Shown here piece after piece: positions 1 through 7,554 of a stretch of DNA of 64,000 nucleotides (positions within the stretch are counted from its first letter, which is position 1; every line of letters starts with the position of its first letter). The translations under genes were made by a program, and so were the position numbers. Under the pieces are notes generated by a model. The model saw only the letters and a list, made by a program, of their open reading frames with translations. It ran no database searches and was not told the DNA's origin. Source of the DNA: Fidelibacterota bacterium (GTDB taxonomy: Bacteria > Fidelibacterota > UBA8477 > JABMPR01); contig JAERTJ010000142.1 of NCBI GenBank assembly GCA_016844945.1, positions 62,001 through 126,000 of the forward strand. Reading direction: 5' to 3'.

Positions 1-587
1 CTGACACTATCTGGTATCCAACCTCCTGGATCCATCACCAAGCGGTAGGACACATCATAAAGATCGTCCTCAATTTTATTCATGGACCAGGAACCCACAC
101 CATAATCGATATAGACTCCTGATCTCTTATTTACCTTATAGCGTTCAAGCATTGACTCTGGGATTAACTCCCAATCCACACGTGTATCACCCTCTATAGG
201 TCTATACATCTTAAATCCGTATACACGATCTGAAATCAGTGGGATATCAACATACTGGTAACCCACCAATCCAGATTCATCTGATGTGATTAGGTCACAC
301 TCCATACTGCTGGCGCTGGTCAGAAAGCGACCATAGTTGGCTACATCTTCAATGACCTGAGCCAGGATTTCAGGGTCGATGCGAACCGCTTGTGAAACCT
401 TAACAGCTTTTACTGCTACATCGCTAACCGTCTTCTCCGCCACGGAAATACCATCCTCCGTCGTTTCCACAATTGACCAGTTTAACTCATCGTATAAGTT
501 TTCTTTCAAAGCCAGAGGCGATGATTTCAATATAGCAGGCATGGAAAAAGACAGCAGGGCTATCGCCAGGATTGTGTTTCTGGTCAT
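1..587 (-). CDS. START-like lipid-binding domain protein, partial
   Basis: The ORF track misses this gene because its stop lies beyond the left edge. The minus strand reads open from an ATG at 587 to base 1. The product begins MTRNTILAIALLSFSMPAIL, a likely signal peptide, followed by a region resembling START/polyketide-cyclase-like proteins: a WSIVETTEDGISV opening, an EVIEDVANYG-type helix and a VDWELIPES strand. The ATG overlaps the stop of the DUF2878 gene as ATGA, so the two are probably translationally coupled. Family assignment is by eye; the C-terminus is outside the window. Confidence 0.6.
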   Translation of the reverse strand, partial: MTRNTILAIALLSFSMPAILKSSPLALKENLYDELNWSIVETTEDGISVAEKTVSDVAVKAVKVSQAVRIDPEILAQVIEDVANYGRFLTSASSMECDLITSDESGLVGYQYVDIPLISDRVYGFKMYRPIEGDTRVDWELIPESMLERYKVNKRSGVYIDYGVGSWSMNKIEDDLYDVSYRLVMDPGGWIPDSV

Positions 588-1126
588 GATAATCTCCGCT
601 CAATAGCAGCATGTAATTTTACCAGCCCTGGAACCGCAATGCCCCAGAATATACCCAGCACGATAAACGTAACTGTCATGTCAGCATTGAACTGGATCGC
701 GCCAAAACGAGAGCCGGCCAGATAGGAAAGGGGACCAAAAATTGCACCTAGCAAAAAGGATAGCAGGGGTCTGGTTTTTATCCAGCCCAGCGAATGGTTT
801 AGTGTTGCAGCAAAGCCACCCCACATAGCCGTAATCCACAATGGGGCTATACCAGGAGCCATGGAGTAACCCCCGGCATAGGTGAGTAAACCAATACTGG
901 CAAAAATACTATCAGCCAGTGTTCCCAGAAGCATTGCTCCACCGATGGTTAGCATTTCGGGTTTTTGCTTGGTCAGAGAAAAATGATCAGCGACCATATA
1001 AAGCGTCATCGCCAATGGTCCCAAAAGGGGATACCCCATTACAATTCCCAGAACGGTTAGCCACCAGGCAGATTGAAACCCCAGGGCGTTGAATCCAATT
1101 TTTACTGTGGCTGTTTTGCTATTCAT
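584..1126 (-). CDS. DUF2878 family membrane protein
   Basis: A 180-residue polytopic membrane protein with about five hydrophobic helices. The opening FNALGFQSAWWLTVLG and the following GYPLLGP segment resemble the DUF2878 family, whose function is unknown. I chose the ATG at 1126 because AAGGA lies 8 nt upstream; the track start at 1144 and another ATG at 1135 have no such site. Its stop overlaps the ATG of the downstream START-like gene by four bases, and the lipocalin terminator separates it from the genes upstream, so this is a two-gene unit of its own. Confidence 0.6.
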   Translation of the reverse strand: MNSKTATVKIGFNALGFQSAWWLTVLGIVMGYPLLGPLAMTLYMVADHFSLTKQKPEMLTIGGAMLLGTLADSIFASIGLLTYAGGYSMAPGIAPLWITAMWGGFAATLNHSLGWIKTRPLLSFLLGAIFGPLSYLAGSRFGAIQFNADMTVTFIVLGIFWGIAVPGLVKLHAAIERRLS

Positions 1127-1213
1127 TTTAAACATCCTTATCATTTATAACGCTCATTTCGCTCACACCATAATTAAAACGCTCAAAACGCGCATTCCAA
1201 GATATTTTTTCAC

Positions 1214-1241
1214 AAAAAAAGCCCTGGGGATAAGCCAGGGC
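1214..1241 (-). terminator. Rho-independent terminator after the lipocalin gene
   Basis: On the minus strand GCCCTGG and CCAGGGC form a perfect 7-bp stem around a 7-base loop and are followed by a run of seven T. It lies 25 bases beyond the lipocalin stop and would end transcription of the run of genes upstream. Confidence 0.85.
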
Positions 1242-1265
1242 CATATTGTTCAATGCTGACGATGA

Positions 1266-1778
1266 TCAATTATGTTTCACATAGATCAACTTAGATGTGT
1301 CAAAGCCCAACGCCTGAGCCTTATCAACCAGCTCTTCCAGCACATATTCATCCATCATTTTTGTACGTGAAAGGATCCAGAGATAGGATGTATCGTCCCC
1401 ACAAACCAAAGCATATTGATAATCCTCATCTAATTCAATTATCCCGTATGATCCATAAAAAGGACCGAAGAATGATACTTTTAAATGTCCAATATTTGGC
1501 TCACCCACAAAAAAAGCTTTACCTTCAGCATCTCTCCACTCTTGATGCATAGCCATATACCCGCGATTTATCACTGACACCCCACCATCCTCGCGAAGAG
1601 CATATTCAGCCGTCACATTATTTAAACCTTTTTCAAACCGATGGTCAAGACGAGCGATTTCGTACCATTTCCCCAGGTAGTTATTCAGTTTAAAATTACT
1701 GACAGGTTTAACTCCCTCAGGTAATTCCACACAACTCATTACAAACAGTGAACAAAGAAGTGCTATAATTTTTTTCAT
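1266..1778 (-). CDS. blc: Lipocalin family lipoprotein (Blc-like)
   Basis: A 170-residue bacterial lipocalin. The signal peptide MKKIIALLCSLFVMSC ends in a lipobox-like sequence with Cys16 as the probable lipidation site. The first lipocalin motif is clear as LGKWYEIARLDHRFEKGL, and the later segments VGEPNIGHLKVSFFGPFYGSY and YALVCGDDTSYLWILSR match Blc-type proteins. Members sit in the outer membrane, bind lysophospholipids or fatty acids, and are often linked to envelope stress; that role here is inferred. AAGGAG precedes the ATG. It is the last gene before a strong terminator. Confidence 0.9.
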   Translation of the reverse strand: MKKIIALLCSLFVMSCVELPEGVKPVSNFKLNNYLGKWYEIARLDHRFEKGLNNVTAEYALREDGGVSVINRGYMAMHQEWRDAEGKAFFVGEPNIGHLKVSFFGPFYGSYGIIELDEDYQYALVCGDDTSYLWILSRTKMMDEYVLEELVDKAQALGFDTSKLIYVKHN

Positions 1779-1788
1779 GATAACTCCT

Positions 1789-2289
1789 TTATAATTTTTC
1801 TATAATTCTCTTTCCATAGTAAACCTGATCTACTTCAACCCCTTCGAATTCAGCCACTCGAGGTAGTTGCGCCCACATCTCGAATCCATGTTTATCCAGA
1901 AAGGCAATACTCTCCTGGTTCGTTCGTAACAGGATGGCAAACAAGTTCCTTATTCCCAGGACCTTGCATTTATCCTCAGCCTCACCCAGTAGTGCTGTTG
2001 CTACCCCTTGACGATGATGGGTCTGATCCACAAAGTAACTTATCTCAGCAGTCTGACGCAATGCCGCTCGACCCGGCCGATAAGGCGATATATACAGGTA
2101 ACCCAGGATGTGATTGACTTTTTCAGCAACTAGAATTGGATGTTGATACGGATCATGAGATTCAAACCAAGGCAGTCGACTTGCAGGCGTCGCCAGTTCT
2201 GTTGCTGCAATTTTTCGCTGCTTAACGGCTTGATTATAGATGTCAACAAGGGATGGTAAATCTCGCTTCTGGGCAATTCTGATTCTCAT
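1789..2289 (-). CDS. GNAT family N-acetyltransferase (phosphinothricin-acetyltransferase-like)
   Basis: A 166-residue GNAT enzyme. The opening MRIRIAQKRDLPSLVDIYNQAV and the segment EISYFVDQTHHRQGVATALL, carrying the acetyl-CoA-binding Q/RxxGxA pattern, are typical of the PAT/YncA subgroup that acetylates small amines or antibiotic-like molecules. The real substrate cannot be told from the sequence. It is 10 bases upstream of the lipocalin gene on the same strand and probably shares its transcript. Confidence 0.85.
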   Translation of the reverse strand: MRIRIAQKRDLPSLVDIYNQAVKQRKIAATELATPASRLPWFESHDPYQHPILVAEKVNHILGYLYISPYRPGRAALRQTAEISYFVDQTHHRQGVATALLGEAEDKCKVLGIRNLFAILLRTNQESIAFLDKHGFEMWAQLPRVAEFEGVEVDQVYYGKRIIEKL

Positions 2290-2311
2290 AATAACTACCG
2301 AGTTTAATTAC

Positions 2312-2941
2312 TCAGGGTTGTTTCTTAAAAATATAGGGGCCTGTTACAGCTCCCCAGACCTGTGTATCCGTTGAATCAAAGCCACGATCCCAACTTGTGA
2401 GCATCTCTTTTTCAATACGCACTTCTGATGTGGCATACGCAGCACCCCGCAACTGACTGAGACAACCTTGCCCTTCCGTCCCGCCAATAAACACACCTCC
2501 CAGCGGGGTCAGCTTGATCTCGCAACCCTCTTTTATGCTTATGGAGTCAGGTGTCAGTTGAGTTAAGGCTGGTAATGTTTCCCAGGCACCTGCGAAACGC
2601 AGGGGATTGTCGAGCATGTAAACGGCGCTTTCAAGACCACCCCGTTCATCTCTGGAAAGTCGATAGACACGTTGTCTGTACGGCTTGTCCAGCGCCCAGG
2701 AGGCTGCCTGCTCTACATAAAGGTATATGGCATCTTTCTGATCTTCCCAAATGGGTACCATCTCTAAATGAATGTTATAAAAATTTGAATCCAGGCTGGA
2801 TTGCTCCAAACTATTAAAAGACCCAATCATCCAGGATTTCAACAATTGAAGTTCTTCATCATCAGCGACAGATACTGCTTTGCATCCAGTGACCCACAAA
2901 ACCATTCCCGCAAGGATGACATGTGCTACATGAGTTTTCAT
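2312..2941 (-). CDS. CpcT/CpeT-like lipoprotein
   Basis: A 209-residue protein with a lipoprotein signal (LWVTGC, Cys20). The mature part resembles the CpcT/CpeT family: an opening LLKSWMIGSFNSLEQS, then IYLYVEQAASWALDKPYRQRVYRL and a late RIEKEMLTSWDRGFD. In cyanobacteria the family attaches bilins to phycobiliproteins; distant homologues are widespread in non-photosynthetic bacteria with no known role. Nothing near it suggests bilin or phycobiliprotein genes, so I infer a lipid- or tetrapyrrole-type ligand carrier at most. AAGGAAA precedes the ATG. Confidence 0.75.
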   Translation of the reverse strand: MKTHVAHVILAGMVLWVTGCKAVSVADDEELQLLKSWMIGSFNSLEQSSLDSNFYNIHLEMVPIWEDQKDAIYLYVEQAASWALDKPYRQRVYRLSRDERGGLESAVYMLDNPLRFAGAWETLPALTQLTPDSISIKEGCEIKLTPLGGVFIGGTEGQGCLSQLRGAAYATSEVRIEKEMLTSWDRGFDSTDTQVWGAVTGPYIFKKQP

Positions 2942-2954
2942 TGGCTTTCCTTTT

Positions 2955-3353
2955 TTATCTACTCCATTCTTGATTCTGCAAGACTACTCGATATCCATCC
3001 AGATCTTCAAAAGTCCTTCCATGTACCGACCAGTAAGGATTGTAGGCCTCAACCTCTACGAAGCCCGCCTGGAGCATCATCAGACAGGCTGGATCCCATT
3101 GGGTCTGGTCAGGCATATAAAATATCAGTAATTGATCTGGATGGGGAGCGACAATCGAATCAGCACTTCTGTGCTGTGTAAACTCCAGGTGATATTGATA
3201 TTCCTTATGGCCAAGCATCACACCATTAAAACCGCAATGATCCTCAAACCTACCAAGCTCAACAAAACCCAGTCCCTGTTTATACATATCAACGATAGAT
3301 TTTAGGTCATTCGTCGGGCGTGCAATTCGAACTTTTGTGTCCTGCCTTAACAT
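2955..3353 (-). CDS. VOC (glyoxalase/bleomycin-resistance-like) family protein
   Basis: About 132 residues with the paired beta-alpha-beta-beta-beta layout of the vicinal oxygen chelate superfamily: TKVRIARPTNDLKSIVDMYKQGLG at the start and YWSVHGRTFEDLDGYRVVLQ at the end. Such proteins bind a metal and act on diverse substrates; the specific reaction is unknown. I prefer the ATG at 3353, though a TTG at 3365 overlapping the preceding stop is possible. It directly follows the selenoprotein gene and is probably co-transcribed with it. Confidence 0.75.
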   Translation of the reverse strand: MLRQDTKVRIARPTNDLKSIVDMYKQGLGFVELGRFEDHCGFNGVMLGHKEYQYHLEFTQHRSADSIVAPHPDQLLIFYMPDQTQWDPACLMMLQAGFVEVEAYNPYWSVHGRTFEDLDGYRVVLQNQEWSR

Positions 3354-3361
3354 ATGAAAGA

Positions 3362-4135
3362 TCAAGCCTCATCCAAAACGACTGGCTCGAGAGGTGTGTC
3401 AAGTGCAAGAAGTTTTAGTGTCTCCATAAGTATCCGTTTTTGCTGACCATGGTCATGAGGGTGACCCATGGTCATGCCTCGTTCCAGTTTTGTCAGAGTT
3501 GCACGGGGCGGTAAAACAGTTCGAATTACCCCGGAATGCCAACTGGTGAGGGCGGTTCTGATACCGTCTTTTTCTAACGCCCGAGCCATCAATCCCACGG
3601 ATTGAGAACAAAGCGGTCATGAAGGCACCAATAGAACGGCATCAATCGCTTCTTTTTTTACAATTTCGCGCAACTTTGCCAGGGTCTTGTTGATGACCCG
3701 GTTGACAAAAGGCTGGTAACCCATAAAGCTAACCACTGTATCGCTTAATGCTCCGATCACCCTTTCATCAACCAAAGCCTGCAGGTGTGCTAGGGGTAAT
3801 AAAACCTGCATATCTTCTCTGACAGCTGTTTGATCATAATGATCATGGGCATACTGGAGCTCATCCGGTTGAACCGTCGCGGGAAAGGTACGGATGCTAT
3901 AATCACCCAACAAATTGGCAACATTAAACGGTTTGTCTTTCCCATCCAAATAGGCACCGGCAGATGATACCAGGAGGAGTTTCGATTGCGCAAGATCCAA
4001 CCCCTCACTGGTGATTAATGTTTTATTTCTTACATATCTGTAGAGTTTCCAATCAATACTTTTGGTATCCACAAAATTCTTCAGCCAGCCCTGTTCAAAA
4101 TGAGCGGTCCAGTCTTTGTGTGTGTCTTCTGTCAT
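3362..4135 (-). CDS. GrdB/PrdB-like selenoprotein (in-frame TGA read as selenocysteine)
   Basis: The track splits this into two ORFs, but the frame is continuous across a single TGA at 3619-3617, giving 257 residues with Sec at position 173. The sequence around it is AVLLVPS-U-PLCSQSVGLMARALE. Proteins annotated as glycine/sarcosine/betaine reductase selenoprotein B family commonly have VPVCPVCHQSVGLVAR there, so the TGA replaces the first Cys of a CPxC redox pair. Upstream, LLGDYSIRTFPATVQP and AHDHYDQTAVREDMQVLLPL also fit. A SECIS-like hairpin starts 11 nt after the TGA. The ATG has a good AAGGGTG site. The substrate is unknown; a short stand-alone B-type reductase subunit acting on C-N or thiol substrates is an inference. 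Confidence 0.85.
3589..3605 (-). promoter_or_regulatory. SECIS-like stem-loop for Sec173
   Basis: On the minus strand UCAAUCC-GUG-GGAUUGA forms a perfect 7-bp stem with a GUG apex. It is 17 nt long and begins 11 nt after the UGA, the same length and spacing as the minimal SelB-binding hairpin of Escherichia coli fdhF. It lies in the coding sequence, as bacterial SECIS elements do. Confidence 0.75.
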
Positions 4136-4157
4136 GTCACCCTTTTGATAAATGATT

Positions 4158-4979
4158 TTAGAAGCTCATTAATGTAAATTCATAACCACGTTGTTTGAGT
4201 GTTTCGATCAGGTCATCCAGCCTATTGTATAGCTTGTCAGTGCGATTGGGATGAGTTCCCAGGTGAATCAGCAGAATAAATCCGTTCATCCCGTTTTCAG
4301 AACTGGACTCATAGTCCAGAATTTTATCAAACAAGACCTGACTTCCCATGTAACGGGTTCCCATGTCTGGTGTGGTGTAATCGGCATGAGATCGTGTGCC
4401 TGGAGAATAGTTTATCAGGGTTAGTCCAAACTCCCGGGTCCACTTTGCAATTTTCTCATTGTACCATTCATAAGGGGGCATAAAGAGCGTTGCATCAGGT
4501 TTCCGAATCCCAATTTTAGCCATCTCATCATAGTTGTGCTTAAGATCCACCATAAATTCATCTCGGGAAATCCTGAGGGAGTCGCGATCGTGCCAGGGTG
4601 CATACAACAGGTGTTGATCCGAATGGGCTCCCAGATAGTGACCCTCATCCTTTAAACCCTTGATCAGCTCCGAATTTTCTGTATTTCGATAGAAATCACC
4701 GGTAAAAAAGAAATGAGCTTGAACTTGTTGCTCTTTTAATGTGGCTCGAATTATGGTTCCACCATCATTATAATCATGACCGGTAAACATCAGGTGAATT
4801 CTTGGCAGGGTGAGATCTCCACGCACAATCGCACCGTGACTATATGTCAATTCAGGATGTTCGGGTATCTGCGATTCCGACACTGTTTTGTTCTCTGAGA
4901 AGCACGATAGTAACGTGGCTATTATAAGTGTGACCAATCCGATGATCCGCCTTAGAAACATGATGCTAGTGTTGATCAT
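4158..4979 (-). CDS. Polysaccharide deacetylase (NodB-fold) lipoprotein
   Basis: About 273 residues. A hydrophobic N-terminus ends in LIIATLLSC, a probable lipoprotein site. The NodB fold follows: IHLMFTGHDYNDGG, AHFFFTGDFYRN, the metal-binding HSDQH, LFMPPYEWYN and a final ILLIHLGTHP. The usual TFDDG motif is replaced by FTGHDYNDGG, a variant I recall from a Bacteroidetes subgroup, so metal binding is probably kept. It would deacetylate a cell-wall or extracellular glycan from the periplasmic side. The start is uncertain: TTG at 5000 overlaps the preceding stop, ATG at 4979 is chosen here, and ATG at 4961 is possible. Confidence 0.8.
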   Translation of the reverse strand: MINTSIMFLRRIIGLVTLIIATLLSCFSENKTVSESQIPEHPELTYSHGAIVRGDLTLPRIHLMFTGHDYNDGGTIIRATLKEQQVQAHFFFTGDFYRNTENSELIKGLKDEGHYLGAHSDQHLLYAPWHDRDSLRISRDEFMVDLKHNYDEMAKIGIRKPDATLFMPPYEWYNEKIAKWTREFGLTLINYSPGTRSHADYTTPDMGTRYMGSQVLFDKILDYESSSENGMNGFILLIHLGTHPNRTDKLYNRLDDLIETLKQRGYEFTLMSF

Positions 4980-4996
4980 CTCACGAAGCGCCACTT

Positions 4997-5551
4997 TCAA
5001 GCATTCAATAGATCTAGCACCTGGTCGGTGGTCTTCACAACACAGAATTCATCATTGAGACTGGCTAGGTTGATGTCATGCATGGTTTCTGCAGAAAACA
5101 TTTTACCACCTGGACCTTCTCGTTCAAAAGTGGCTGTGGCATCTGATATCAGTGTGACCTCAAATCCCAGGTTGGCAGCCATACGTGTTGATGTTGAAAC
5201 ACAGTGATCTGTTGTTAACCCCACGATAGTCAGGGAAGACAGCTTTTGCTCGTGTAGGTAATCCTCAAGACCGGTTCCGATAAACACACTGTTTACGGTT
5301 TTAGAGAACTCCGGCTCACCTGCCTCTGGCCAGACCTCATCCTTGAAGGCATTTCCAGGTTGATCTGGGTGAAGGGGCGATTTGGGGGAGATGGAACAGT
5401 GCTTTACATGAATCACTGGCAAACCCTTTGACCGCCAGGTGGACAATAATCTGGCAATATTGGATTCTGCATCCGGATTGTTTCTGGATCCCCAGGCAGG
5501 GTTGTCAAAACCTTTTTGAACATCGATAATTAGAAGGGCGGATTTATTCAT
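4997..5551 (-). CDS. Isochorismatase-family cysteine hydrolase
   Basis: 184 residues from the ATG at 5551, which has AAGGAAA upstream; the longer ORF in the track runs back into the neighbouring gene. The fold is clear: ALLIIDVQKGFDNP with the catalytic Asp, PVIHVKH, and GLTTDHCVSTSTRMAANLGF with the nucleophilic Cys. Members hydrolyse isochorismate, nicotinamide, N-carbamoyl compounds and similar amides; the substrate here cannot be told. Its stop lies next to the possible TTG start of the deacetylase, so the two are probably one transcript. Confidence 0.88.
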   Translation of the reverse strand: MNKSALLIIDVQKGFDNPAWGSRNNPDAESNIARLLSTWRSKGLPVIHVKHCSISPKSPLHPDQPGNAFKDEVWPEAGEPEFSKTVNSVFIGTGLEDYLHEQKLSSLTIVGLTTDHCVSTSTRMAANLGFEVTLISDATATFEREGPGGKMFSAETMHDINLASLNDEFCVVKTTDQVLDLLNA

Positions 5552-5574
5552 GTGATTTCCTTTTCTACTGTGCC

Positions 5575-6087
5575 TTAAGTTGAATACGAACGTGGACCAA
5601 CCAATGAAACAATGAAACCAACCAGAAGTGCTAGAACACAAAACAGGCTACCCTGCCAGGGTGCCATAGCACCTGTGACTGAGGACACCTTAATTGTGGT
5701 CACCAAAATGATGGACCAAAATAAGATTCCAGACATTGGAATTACGTAGTATGACCACCGCTGATCATACGTGGCAAAAGGGAAAATAATTAAACCCACA
5801 AAACTGATTGCTACGGTAACAAAACCAGCTCCAATTATCTTAAACCCTGCTATAACAAGATACTGCAAACCAGACTCAACCTGGGACCATTCAACACCGG
5901 ATGCCTGGGCATGATATCCAAAATATTCTGTTGCGATTAAAAACTTGATACCTGCCCCTGCTGTAATCAGTGTGACGATGGAATACAAGATCACAGCTAT
6001 CCACTTCACTTTACTTGTATTAATCAGTCCATTTTGCAAAATAGTTAATATCGCTTTCTCAATAAATTCAACGCTTGACTCAACCAA
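5575..6087 (-). CDS. Membrane protein of unknown function, four predicted helices
   Basis: A 170-residue hydrophobic protein with about four membrane segments (IAVILYSIVTLITAGAG; YLVIAGFKIIGAGFVTVAIS; VIPMSGILFWSIILVTTI; GSLFCVLALLVGFIVSLVG). I do not recognise the family. No ATG occurs before residue 120, so the start is a non-ATG codon, most simply the TTG at 6087. It is 23 bases upstream of the isochorismatase gene and is probably the first gene of that transcript, divergent from the FAH gene. Confidence 0.6.
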   Translation of the reverse strand: MVESSVEFIEKAILTILQNGLINTSKVKWIAVILYSIVTLITAGAGIKFLIATEYFGYHAQASGVEWSQVESGLQYLVIAGFKIIGAGFVTVAISFVGLIIFPFATYDQRWSYYVIPMSGILFWSIILVTTIKVSSVTGAMAPWQGSLFCVLALLVGFIVSLVGPRSYST

Positions 6088-6272
6088 CGAGGCTTGTTTT
6101 AGTCCAAATTAAGCTTCTATTTTGTTCCAAATAATTACCCTTTAAGATATGGACATCCGCTTATGAATAAACTGTTTTAAGAGATTGAACATCAATGAAA
6201 GCAGTCCGTTTTTTCTTTCAGCAGGAAGCCCTTATGTGCATCTTTTAGGACCCTTAAAAACAGGATGATATT

Positions 6273-7124
6273 ATGAAACTACTCTCATATGGATTGGATT
6301 ATAACATGGAGCCCCGTTTGGCTTTCTCGCAAAAGGGGCAAATTATTGACGTCATGCGAGCATCTCTTTGGATGAAAGAGGAGCGAGGCGCACAGGATTA
6401 TCTTAACCTTGCATCATCCATGAAGCTGTTATTACAAGACTGGGGACGATCACAGACTCTGCTAAAGCAGCTAGAAGATGTTTTTCAAACTATTGATACT
6501 GCTGGTTTGAGTGTTTTTAATCGTCCTGTGGCGCTACCTGAGAATGATGTTTCCATTTTCGCTCCCATACCTGACCCACCTGGTTTACGCTTGTTCAATG
6601 CTTTTAGAGAAGATCAAAGGTTGGGTTTCCAGTTTGGCAATACGCAGACCCTCCTGGGACATCGACAGACTTTAGCATATAGTGGACTGACAGCTCAAGT
6701 AGAACTTGCTGCCATCATAGGCTCTGACAGAAATAACACTAACCCCGAAATTGCAGGCTATACAATCATCAACAACTGGAATGACACAGCTGAAAGCCTA
6801 GGTCTTGCTGTAGGCCAGGCAACCAGTCTTGGACCCTACCTGATTACGGCTGATGAGATAAACCCACTGAAAATTGGAAACGGTTTCAATATGGATTTTC
6901 AGATCCGAGTTAATGGTGAAATCGACAAAGAGGACCGTTTTAAGACCATGAAATACAGTTTCCAGGAAATGATTCAACACGCATCTAAAACCAACATCCT
7001 CGCTGGTGATCTCTTTTGCTCAGGGAGTCCAGTCCAGATCAACAAAAGTCCCGTGGTTAAGCCAGGAGACATCTTGGAAATAGAGGTTCAAGGACTAGGG
7101 GTGCTAACAACCCCTATTGAATAG
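6273..7124 (+). CDS. Fumarylacetoacetate hydrolase (FAH) family protein
   Basis: 283 residues with the FAH C-terminal domain: AQVELAAIIG, AGYTIINNWNDTA, SLGPYLITADEINP, FQIRVNGEI and ILAGDLFCSGSPV. The family cleaves or decarboxylates beta-keto acid-like compounds with a divalent metal. The exact substrate is unknown, but the placement with acetoacetyl-CoA synthetase is suggestive because fumarylacetoacetate hydrolysis yields acetoacetate. Only three bases separate it from arfB, so they share a transcript. The strict TGTP motif is changed to SGSP, so a divergent specificity is likely. Confidence 0.85.
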   Translation: MKLLSYGLDYNMEPRLAFSQKGQIIDVMRASLWMKEERGAQDYLNLASSMKLLLQDWGRSQTLLKQLEDVFQTIDTAGLSVFNRPVALPENDVSIFAPIPDPPGLRLFNAFREDQRLGFQFGNTQTLLGHRQTLAYSGLTAQVELAAIIGSDRNNTNPEIAGYTIINNWNDTAESLGLAVGQATSLGPYLITADEINPLKIGNGFNMDFQIRVNGEIDKEDRFKTMKYSFQEMIQHASKTNILAGDLFCSGSPVQINKSPVVKPGDILEIEVQGLGVLTTPIE

Positions 7125-7127
7125 GAT

Positions 7128-7538
7128 ATGTCTGAATTCAATATTTCAGAGAATGAAGTTGAACTCAAAGCCATACGCTCTGGCGGACCAGGTGGTCAGA
7201 ATGTCAACAAGGTTGCTACGGCTATCCAATTGCGGTTTGATAGTCAACAGTCCAGCCTCCCAGATTATATCAAAGTTAGGATACTCAGGTTAAATGATCA
7301 GCGTATCAATAGCGATGGCATCATTACCATTACTGCCCGTCAGTTTCGAAACCAGGAAGCCAATCGTCTGGCAGCACTTGAACGGCTAAACAAAATCATT
7401 CAAAAAGCCGGCATTCAACCAAAAAAACGAAAAGCAACCCGTCCTACCCGGGCATCTGTCCAGAAGCGTTTAGATGCCAAAACAAAGCGTAGTCGAGTCA
7501 AGCAACTTCGAACACGGATCACGCCAGATGACGATTAA
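7128..7538 (+). CDS. arfB: Alternative ribosome-rescue factor ArfB (peptidyl-tRNA hydrolase)
   Basis: 136 residues. The catalytic release-factor-type motif is visible as RSGGPGGQNVNKVATAIQLRF near residue 17, and the C-terminus is a long basic tail (KKRKATRPTRASVQKRLDAKTKRSR) that in ArfB enters the empty mRNA channel of stalled ribosomes. Size and layout match ArfB (YaeJ), not a full release factor, as no codon-recognition domain is present. It is the middle gene of a three-gene run. Confidence 0.93.
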   Translation: MSEFNISENEVELKAIRSGGPGGQNVNKVATAIQLRFDSQQSSLPDYIKVRILRLNDQRINSDGIITITARQFRNQEANRLAALERLNKIIQKAGIQPKKRKATRPTRASVQKRLDAKTKRSRVKQLRTRITPDDD

Positions 7539-7554
7539 CGACCAGGGAGCCAAT

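Noticed and set aside
3617-3619. Pseudogene or sequencing-error explanation for the in-frame TGA in the GrdB-like gene
   Set aside because: The frame is uninterrupted on both sides, downstream residues are well conserved in pattern, the TGA falls on a redox Cys site and a hairpin follows at the right distance. An error cannot be fully excluded without reads.
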